Assembly: GCA_026770585.1 (NCBI GenBank)
Contig: MU646730.1
Location: forward strand, 1 to 10,569
Length of the DNA stretch: 10,569 nucleotides
Reading direction: 5' to 3'
DNA from: Baffinella frigidus
Taxonomy: Eukaryota > Cryptophyceae > Cryptomonadales > Baffinellaceae
Position numbers and translations under genes: made by a program. This document shows positions 6,125-10,569 of the stretch, one piece after another. Each line of letters opens with the position of its first letter. Position 1 is the first letter of the stretch. The notes under the pieces were generated by a model that was not told the DNA's origin, did no database searches, and saw only the letters and a list, made by a program, of their open reading frames with translations.

Positions 6125-6835
6125 ATGGCGGCAGCGGAGCCTGTGTCCCCCGCGCTTTGGTTGGCAGCGGCGTTCGGAAGGACGCAGGAAGCAAACCAGT
6201 TGCTCACGGGCGGCGCAAACATCGAGGAGCGAGGAGGGACGGCGCCTTTCCAAACCACGCCGCTGCAAGTCGCTGTGTATACGGGTCACGTGGAGGTGTT
6301 TCAACTGCTGCTCGATCATGGTGCGGACACTTCTACCAATCACGACGGGGGAGGGACGCTCCTCCATTGGGCTGCATCTCTCGGACACGGGGAAGTCGCC
6401 GTGCTGCTGCTTCAGAACGGGGCGGAAATATCGGCCAAGACCGACGATGCACATACTCCACTGCACTTGGCTGCACTTTTCGGGCAAGGCGCGGTGGCGC
6501 GTGTGCTCCTTCAGAACGGGGCGGACGTGTCTCTCCAGGACGGTGCTGGAAGGACGGCGCTCCACACGGCCGCAAAGCACGGTCAAGTGGCGGTGGTGCC
6601 GGTGCTGATCGAGCACCGGGCGAACGTGCTGGCGGAGACATACGATGGACTCACACCGGAGGACCTCGCGACCGCTCACTCGCACCATCAGGTCGTGGCG
6701 GTGCTCCAGGCAGAGGCTGTGAGCAGGGCCAAGTGCGTGGCTTTCGCCATGGGGCACCAGGAGCGGCTGGGTGCGGGGTCGGCGGTGCGATGGCTTGATC
6801 CGGAGGTGTTGCGGATGGTGCTGGAGCGAGTGTGA
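6125..6835 (+). CDS. Ankyrin-repeat protein (236 residues)
   Basis: A cytoplasmic or nuclear protein made almost entirely of ankyrin repeats, which bind other proteins; the partner is unknown. Repeats, numbered from the chosen Met: 8-36 (degenerate, LWLAAAFGRT), 44-73 (TTPLQVAVYTGHVEVFQLLL), 78-107 (LLHWAASLGHGEVAVLLLQN), 110-140 (TPLHLAALFGQGAVARVLLQ), 143-173 (TALHTAAKHGQVAV) and a partial cap from 176 (LTPEDLATAH). The typical TPLH, GH/GQ..V..LL and G(A/R)(D/N) positions are visible. A 30-residue tail follows (AFAMGHQERLGAG, then LDPEVLRMVLERV) that is not ankyrin. No signal peptide or membrane helix is visible. The frame is open upstream to an ATG at 5816, but that extension is a translated pyrimidine tract (poly-Pro/Leu), so I chose the Met just before the first repeat; its -3 base is C, a weak Kozak context. 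It appears intronless, and GC-rich third positions support real coding. An upstream exon cannot be excluded. Confidence 0.85.
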   Translation: MAAAEPVSPALWLAAAFGRTQEANQLLTGGANIEERGGTAPFQTTPLQVAVYTGHVEVFQLLLDHGADTSTNHDGGGTLLHWAASLGHGEVAVLLLQNGAEISAKTDDAHTPLHLAALFGQGAVARVLLQNGADVSLQDGAGRTALHTAAKHGQVAVVPVLIEHRANVLAETYDGLTPEDLATAHSHHQVVAVLQAEAVSRAKCVAFAMGHQERLGAGSAVRWLDPEVLRMVLERV

Positions 6836-7271
6836 AGGTTGCGGTGCGCAGCCGTCGCTGTTCACAGCCACGAGAACGCTGTGCAGCAGTCAAGTAGTGT
6901 CACGAAGAGCGACTCTCTGTGCAGTGAGCATGCGCTCTCTGCGGTCGTGGTGTGCGTTTAATGAACGGCGCTTCCCCGCTGTCCGCCACTGTCTCTGTTC
7001 GTACACAGCGTGTAGAGTGCACATGATCTTTCTGCAGGTCCTACTCAAGACACAACTTCGGTGGGGGGGTGACCCCGCTTGGGAGGCACCGAGGCTCGTC
7101 ACCTGTCCGACCGAGGCTCACAGGGGGTGCATACAGCCACCATTCCTCAGGTCTCTAGGGTTTCTTCCAGCTAGGTGGCGAGAATCCAGATCTTTCTTGC
7201 ACTCGGCCGCCATGTATGCACCACCGAGGCTGTGTCTGACAATTCACGCACATGGGAGGAGAAGGGGACCC
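6836..7271. other. Downstream of the ankyrin gene, no gene seen
   Basis: Mixed-composition sequence. The open frame of 187 codons that starts inside the ankyrin gene and crosses this stretch reads into the MITE end at 7272, is Cys/Arg-rich and has no domain. No AATAAA is seen directly after the stop codon, so the 3' end of the transcript is undefined. Confidence 0.4.
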
Positions 7272-7302
7272 TACAGGGGTACCTCGCTCATAAGAAACTG
7301 CC
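7272..7302 (+). mobile_element. Isolated MITE terminal repeat
   Basis: TACAGGGGTACCTCGCTCAT continuing to AAGAAACTGCC is the left end of the 1972-2094 MITE family. No matching right end lies nearby before 7811, so this is either a truncated copy or the outer left end of a larger element nested with the 7621-7840 copy. Confidence 0.75.
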
Positions 7303-7620
7303 CGGAGGGACCTCTTGCCCTCTACACCTACTGATGAGAGACACCACTCTATAGCTCTGCCTGAGTCTATGTGGGCCCACCAATTTGGTGAGCCCGGGCC
7401 CTTTCCCGCGCCAAAGTTGCCGGGTTTGCACCGCACACCCAACATGTCAACTTGAGAATACACTGTACATATGTAGACGGTCAAGCAGAGTGAGGCAGAG
7501 CGAGGAGGACCTGGGCGAGGAGCGGAGTCGGCGGGCGGCACGGGTCTAGCTCTGCTTCGGGCTAGACTCTCAGCGCTAGACTCTCGGCACCCCGAACCCC
7601 CCCTATCAAGCACCCGCGTG
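7303..7620. other. Between MITE ends, no gene seen
   Basis: GC-rich, non-coding by eye. It contains a 14-nt tandem duplication, GCTAGACTCTC(A/G)GC, at 7561-7588. A reverse-strand open frame of 161 codons spans it but starts inside the MITE end, so it is not called. Confidence 0.4.
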
Positions 7621-7840
7621 TACAGGGGTACCTCGCTCATAAGAAAACGCCTCCGCGTGGGACCCTAGAGCGGTGGCTCTGCTGCCCCAAGGGGGGGCTG
7701 AGTCCTGAGGAACCGTTCTTGGAAAAGTGAAAGTCAACTGGGCGACAACTTTAGACTGCGTCCCAACAGTAGGCCTATGCCTAGGGCCCTATGGTGCTCC
7801 TATGGGGGTGGGCGTTTCTTATGAGCGAGGTAACCCTGTA
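7621..7840. mobile_element. MITE, copy 2 (220 bp, same family as copy 1)
   Basis: The left end TACAGGGGTACCTCGCTCAT (7621 on) and the right end at 7811-7840, ending AACCCTGTA, are inverted repeats of about 30 nt with one substitution and one indel. TA lies on both sides. The right interior (about 7768-7806, CCTATGCCTAGGGCCCTATG) matches the interior of copy 1 in reverse orientation. About 100 nt of extra interior on the left side is absent from copy 1. No coding capacity. Confidence 0.85.
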
Positions 7841-8048
7841 CAGGGATGTCTGGGTCACACGCGCCCATAACTTAAGAGCCTGCTCCGTATTTGGAGCGTT
7901 CGTGTTCTCAATTCTGTACCAGAGGGTTGACGCAACCTTAAGTTTAGTCAACTCATCGGTACTCATGTGAGACAACAGAAGCGGTGGGAGTGTTCGTGCG
8001 ACAGTGCGTGTAATAAAAGTCCTGGCTTCCCGGGGGCCCGCTACACTG
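7841..8048. other. Short non-coding gap
   Basis: No repeat or gene recognised, apart from AATAAA at 8012-8017 within GTGTAATAAAAGTCC. Confidence 0.35.
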
Positions 8049-8071
8049 TACAGGGGCTACTCCCGGGTCTC

Positions 8072-8102
<31 letters not shown>

Positions 8103-8187
8103 GACTCTCTCTGACTCTCTCTACAGGGGTTACTCTCGGCTCTCTCTCTCTCTCTTTCTCTCTCTCTCTACAGAGGTTGATCCCGGG

Positions 8188-8221
<34 letters not shown>

Positions 8222-8305
8222 TCTCTCTCACCCACCCACACACACTCTCCCCCCCCCCCTCTCTCTCACCCACACACACTCTCTCTACATGAGGTACTCC
8301 CGGGG
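8049..8305 (+). repeat. CT microsatellite interspersed with four copies of a 20-nt motif
   Basis: TACAGGGGCTACTCCCGGGT (8049), TACAGGGGTTACTCTCGGC (8122), TACAGAGGTTGATCCCGGGT (8169) and TACATGAGGTACTCCCGGGG (8286) are diverged copies of one motif. They are separated by CT runs and, in the last gap, by CA runs and a C-run. The first nine bases equal the end of the MITE family above (TACAGGGGT). Spacings of 73, 47 and 117 nt reflect variable microsatellite length. Confidence 0.75.
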
Positions 8306-8361
8306 ACCGAGCGGCTTGCGTCCGAGAATCTCGGCCCAGCGCCACGCTGCCTGCCGGGCGT

Positions 8362-8534
8362 GTTTGGGGTTTGGGGTTTCGAGTTTGGGGTTTGGGGTTT
8401 GGGGTTTCGAGTTTGGGGTTTGGGGTTTGGGGTTTGGGGTTTGGGGTTTGGGGTTTGGGGTTTGGGGTTTGTGGTTTGTGGTTTGGAGTTTAGGGTTTAG
8501 GGTCTAGGGTTTAGGAAATGGGGTTAGGGTGTGG
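8362..8534 (+). repeat. TTTGGGG-type telomere-like array
   Basis: Starts as near-pure TTTGGGG heptamers with two TTTCGAG interruptions, passes through TTTGTGG, and ends as TTTAGGG with a TCTAGGG variant. The G-rich strand is +. Forward translation gives FGVWGLG-type repeats, a by-product of the 7-nt period. It is a variant telomere array, probably interstitial. Confidence 0.85.
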
Positions 8535-8593
8535 TGTATAAGCGGACTGCAAAGGGATTTCGTGAATAACCCTTGAGTGGAGAATCCACAGGA

Positions 8594-8617
8594 CCCTACG
8601 GTAGGCAATCCGTAGGG
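8594..8617. other. 8-bp stem-loop with an alternative partner downstream
   Basis: CCCTACGG (8594-8601) pairs with CCGTAGGG (8610-8617) around an 8-nt loop. CCTACGG at 8631-8637 can pair with the same right arm instead, so two exclusive folds are possible. Confidence 0.6.
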
Positions 8618-8635
8618 ACATAGGGTGGGTCCTAC

Positions 8636-8678
8636 GGATATCCTGCCCGATTCGTGATCATAATCGGGCCGGACATCC
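8636..8678. other. 17-bp imperfect hairpin
   Basis: The left arm GGATATCCTGCCCGATT (8636-8652) and right arm AATCGGGCCGGACATCC (8662-8678) pair over 17 positions with two mismatches, around a 9-nt loop (CGTGATCAT). It follows directly on the smaller stem at 8594-8617. Confidence 0.75.
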
Positions 8679-8790
8679 CTAGCTGTGTGGATAGACGGAA
8701 GAGTACAGGAAGGTCGTGGCAGGGACGCGGGAGTGTACCACACGAGGCTACCCATGCGAACAGAATAAATGGACGTTTTAGGGGTTTGTG

Positions 8791-8815
8791 GGAAAGCGTG
8801 CACGGAAAGCGTGCA
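8791..8815 (+). repeat. 12-nt tandem repeat
   Basis: GGAAAGCGTGCA occurs at 8791-8802 and 8804-8815. A related GGAAAGCGTG recurs at about 9886-9895, linking this stretch to the subtelomeric repeats on the right. Confidence 0.6.
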
Positions 8816-8924
8816 GGTACGTGACCAATTGCTGACCTTTGGCGTGTTTCCTGGGCAATGATCCAATAATTGACTTAGTAATCTGTACGCATAGATAGCC
8901 TCGCGTGGTTCAGGACGAATGTCG

Positions 8925-8943
8925 AGGGTTTAGGGTTTAGGGG
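8925..8943 (+). repeat. Short telomere block, G-rich on +
   Basis: AGGGTTTAGGGTTTAGGGG: about two and a half canonical TTTAGGG units. It is oriented opposite to the block that follows 27 nt later. Confidence 0.75.
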
Positions 8944-8970
8944 ACACCGTGAGTGTACAGAAAGGACGAA

Positions 8971-9062
8971 CCCTAAACCCTGGAATGAACCCTCAACCTA
9001 AACCCCTACACGCCAACCCCTACACGCCAAACCCTACACGCCAAACCCTAAACCCTAAACCC
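8971..9062 (-). repeat. Telomere block, C-rich on +
   Basis: CCCTAAACCCT at the left and CCCTAAACCCTAAACCC at the right enclose diverged units. In the middle the 14-nt unit CCCTACACGCCAA(A/C) is repeated three times (from 9004, 9018 and 9032). Together with 8925-8943 it forms a head-to-head pair. Confidence 0.8.
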
Positions 9063-9124
9063 GGCACCTTGGCCCAGTTGACACGCGATCCCCAGTGGAT
9101 CCCGTAGTATGAGAACGCGTGTAT
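9060..9124 (+). repeat. E repeat copy 1 (next to a telomere block)
   Basis: CCCGGCACCTTGG, GTTGACACGCGA, CAGTGG-CCCGT and GAGAACGCGTGTAT match 9507-9570. Both copies follow directly on C-rich telomere-like sequence, so the telomere/repeat junction itself is duplicated. Confidence 0.75.
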
Positions 9125-9160
9125 CGAACCCTGAACCCTACCGCTCAAAAGGCCTTGTGA

Positions 9161-9304
9161 GCACACACACACACTCTCTCTCGCTCCCTCACTCTCTATC
9201 TTCCTCTCCCTCCCTCTCCCTCTCTCTCCCTCCCTCCCTGTCTCTCTCTCTCTCCCTCCCTCCCTCTCTCTCTCCCTCCCTCCCTCTCCCTCTCCCTCTC
9301 TCGC
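9161..9304 (+). repeat. CA/CT microsatellite
   Basis: GCACACACACACAC leads into CT runs broken by CCCTCCCT units and ends CTCTCGCTTTGCAG. The + strand is almost purely pyrimidine for about 130 nt. Open frames across it translate to Ser/Leu/Pro or Arg/Glu/Gly repeats and are not genes. Confidence 0.85.
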
Positions 9305-9388
9305 TTTGCAGGCGGTTCGAGCGAGCGCTAGAAGAGAGGTGCGGGGTGCGGAGGAGGGTCGACATGCTCTCTCTCGCGTCACATCTTC

Positions 9389-9402
9389 CCCGGATATCCG
9401 GG
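9389..9402. other. 14-bp perfect palindrome
   Basis: CCCGGATATCCGGG. A near-match, GCCCGGACATCCGGGC, lies at 9768-9783, so this may be a feature of the subtelomeric repeats rather than chance. Confidence 0.55.
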
Positions 9403-9484
9403 AATAATTAACTTGAGGACATTGCGGGGAAAGAACCGTACTTGGAAAGTTAAGTTTTACGTTCCCCGTAATGTTCTGAGTGGT

Positions 9485-9509
9485 ACCCTACACCCTAACC
9501 CCGAAACCC
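9485..9509 (-). repeat. Short degenerate telomere block, C-rich on +
   Basis: ACCCTACACCCTAACCCCGA then AACCC: about three heptamers, directly followed by E repeat copy 2. Confidence 0.65.
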
Positions 9510-9570
9510 GGCACCTTGGCTTTGTTGACACGCGAGCCACAGTGGGCCCCGTCGTGTGAAAACGAGTGTA
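9507..9570 (+). repeat. E repeat copy 2
   Basis: CCCGGCACCTTGG, GTTGACACGCGA, CAGTGGGCCCCGT and GAAAACGAGTGTAT match copy 1 (9060-9124) in the same order and orientation, with scattered substitutions. Confidence 0.75.
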
Positions 9571-9953
9571 TCTTCGGGGCCTGACAGGGTGAAGGGGTGC
9601 GGTTTCAGCGTGGGGTTGGGACGTGGAGAGGCCGTCTATGCCCCATGTGAACACACGTAAGAACGTTGCCTGGCGATACGGGGTGTTTTCGGGACGTGCG
9701 CTGCGAACGAGTGTATCCCCGGGACCTGACAGGCTGATCCGCTCAGAAGGCTACGACGGCCGCTGGTGCCCGGACATCCGGGCGTAAACGTGACCAATTC
9801 CAACACAAATTTGAAGAAAAGCCTCGAATCCCGGTTCAAACGTGGTCCCTGTAGCCCTCTGAGCGGGAGTGTGTTTTCGGGGCATGGAAAGCGTGAAGGG
9901 GCGTGTCTTCGGGACGTGAGCAGTGAACGAGTGTGTCTTCGGGACATGCCAGG
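9558..9953 (+). repeat. Dispersed GAACGAGTGT units
   Basis: Three copies of a unit of about 31 nt: 9558-9588, 9703-9733 and 9923-9953. Each reads (A/C/T)GAACGAGTGT(A/G)T, then a TTCGGG or CCCGGG step, then an ACCTGACAGG-like end. Two also carry an upstream TTCGGGACGTG segment (9688-9698, 9908-9918). The right half of E overlaps the first unit. No protein-coding meaning is seen. Confidence 0.65.
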
Positions 9954-9960
9954 ACATGCT

Positions 9961-10014
9961 TAAGAAGAAAGAGAAAAAAAGAAGAAAAAAGATGACGACT
10001 ACGACGACGAGCAC
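9961..10014 (+). repeat. Purine-rich lead-in
   Basis: A/G-rich run (AAGAAGAAAGAG and similar) followed by a GACGAC-type trinucleotide stretch at about 9993-10010. It leads directly into the 26-nt tandem array. Confidence 0.6.
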
Positions 10015-10160
10015 GTAGAAAAAGAGGAAGAAAAAGAGGAGTAGAAAAATAGGAAGGAAACGGGGAGTAGAAAAATAGGAAGGAAACGAAGAGTAGAAAA
10101 AGAGGAAGAAACAGGGTAGTAAAAAAATAGGAAGGAAAAAGAGAGTAGAAAAAGAGGAAG
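10015..10160 (+). repeat. 26-nt purine-strand tandem array, about 5.6 units
   Basis: Units start at 10015, 10041, 10067, 10093, 10119 and 10145, exactly 26 nt apart. The common pattern is GTAGAAAAA(G/T)AGGAAG(G)AAA plus a variable purine end. Two sub-types differ at AGAGG versus ATAGG. Because 26 is not a multiple of three, no stable repeated peptide results; the reverse open frame (Phe/Leu/Ser-rich) is incidental. Confidence 0.88.
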
Positions 10161-10241
10161 CCCGAGGAATTGGCGCATGCTCCAGCCTCGATTTGGCCAG
10201 CCTCGGAGGGCTGGTGGCAGAGTTCAGAACGTTCGACCCCA
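10161..10241. other. Short mixed-sequence gap
   Basis: CCAGCCTCG occurs twice (10182-10190, 10197-10205). No gene supported. Confidence 0.35.
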
Positions 10242-10333
10242 ACACCTTCCCATCAGGGTTGAGGGAGGGAGGGAGGGAGAGAGAAAGAGAGAGAACGGGA
10301 GAGAGAGATAGAGATATAGAGATACAGACAGAT

Positions 10334-10369
<36 letters not shown>

Positions 10370-10393
10370 ACACCTTCCCATCAGGGTTGAGGG
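10242..10393 (+). repeat. GA microsatellite bracketed by identical 24-mers
   Basis: ACACCTTCCCATCAGGGTTG plus AGGG is present at 10242-10265 and again, without a mismatch, at 10370-10393. Between them is an almost pure purine run: GGGA units, GAGA runs, and a GATA/GACA stretch at about 10306-10336. A slippage or microsatellite-seeded duplication would give this structure. Confidence 0.85.
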
Positions 10394-10449
10394 TTGACCT
10401 GGGCAGGGTCGCACGTCGGAGGGTAGGAACGCCCGTCCAGGCCTGTTCC

Positions 10450-10569
10450 AGGGTTTGGGGTTTGGGATTTAGGGCTTAGGGCTTAGGGTTCAGGGTGTAG
10501 GGTTCAGGGATTAGGGATGAGGGTTTAGGGTTCAGGGTTCAGGGTGTAGGGTTCAGGGATTAGGGATGA
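10450..10569 (+). repeat. Telomere-like array with 49-nt higher-order period
   Basis: Begins AGGGTTTGGGGTTTGGG, then GGGCTTA, GGGTTCA, GGGTGTA, GGGATTA and GGGATGA heptamers. A 35-nt block of five heptamers at 10486-10520 recurs identically at 10535-10569, 49 nt (seven heptamers) later, at the very edge of the window. The G-rich strand is +. The array runs off the window, so its extent is unknown. Confidence 0.85.

Noticed and set aside
6157-6798. 213-codon plus-strand frame inside the ankyrin gene
   Set aside because: Shadow frame, Arg/Gly/Ala-rich with no domain, while the overlapping frame has clear ankyrin repeats.
6023-6871. 282-codon open frame on the minus strand
   Set aside because: It is antisense to the ankyrin gene; its openness follows from the GC-rich codon bias of the real gene. 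No domain.
6771-7334. 187-codon plus-strand frame overlapping the ankyrin 3' end
   Set aside because: It starts inside the gene in another frame, is Cys/Arg-rich and ends in a MITE terminus.
8177-8507. Open frames giving FGVWGLG-type repeats
   Set aside because: Translation of TTTGGGG heptamers and CT/CA microsatellite, open in more than one frame; not a protein repeat family.
8504-8866. 120-codon minus-strand frame
   Set aside because: It runs through the hairpin cluster and a telomere-like array, with no domain.
9020-9411. Ser/Leu/Pro-rich and Arg/Glu/Gly-rich frames
   Set aside because: Translations of a CT microsatellite on both strands.
9300-9850. Possible tRNA (GGTTCGAGC near 9313, CCCGGTTCAAACG near 9830)
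   Set aside because: No acceptor, D or anticodon stems can be drawn around either T-loop-like match.
9751-10245. 164-codon minus-strand frame resembling a Phe/Leu-rich membrane protein
   Set aside because: The hydrophobic stretch is the reverse complement of the purine-rich 26-nt array; the period is not a multiple of three.

Overview
The window looks like nuclear DNA from a unicellular eukaryote, most likely an alga, and probably from a subtelomeric or subtelomere-derived region. The grounds are several blocks of degenerate TTTAGGG/TTTGGGG heptamers (the plant/algal telomere type), abundant CT/GA microsatellites, miniature inverted-repeat elements, and a single GC-rich ankyrin-repeat gene. 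No bacterial operon structure or ribosome-binding sites are visible. From memory, the recurring repeat-encoded peptide and the ankyrin protein's C-terminal tail feel cryptophyte-like, but I cannot confirm a lineage.

Layout. 1-442: non-coding with two short tandem duplications. 443-702: degenerate telomere-like array, G-rich on +. 703-1134: non-coding with fragments of repeat families found elsewhere here. 1135-1357: fold-back element with terminal inverted repeats and a strong central hairpin. 1659-2150: two copies of a short repeat, the second split by a 123-bp MITE (1972-2094) with TA target-site duplication. 2421-5776: a dense patchwork of three related modules, called here A (about 110-150 bp), B (about 170-200 bp) and C (about 120-300 bp). 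B and C usually occur in the order B-C, often preceded by A copies, and many copies are truncated by the next one. A stretch of about 470 bp without this repeat family (4809-5287) interrupts the patchwork.

6125-6835 is the only convincing protein gene: a 236-residue ankyrin-repeat protein, apparently intronless, preceded by a pyrimidine-rich tract. Downstream are an isolated MITE end (7272-7302) and a second, 220-bp MITE of the same family (7621-7840). Then come CT microsatellites interspersed with four copies of a 20-nt motif (8049-8305), TTTGGGG repeats (8362-8534), nested hairpins (8594-8678), and a head-to-head pair of telomere-like blocks (8925-9062). The right end has dispersed subtelomeric repeats (9060-9953), a purine-strand tract with an exact 26-nt period (10015-10160), a GA microsatellite bracketed by identical 24-mers (10242-10393), and a telomere-like array with a 49-nt higher-order period (10450-10569).

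No operon-like or multi-gene functional system is visible. The interest lies in the repeat biology: a MITE with an internal empty-site comparison, modular nested repeats, and telomere-variant arrays with dimeric or higher-order structure.
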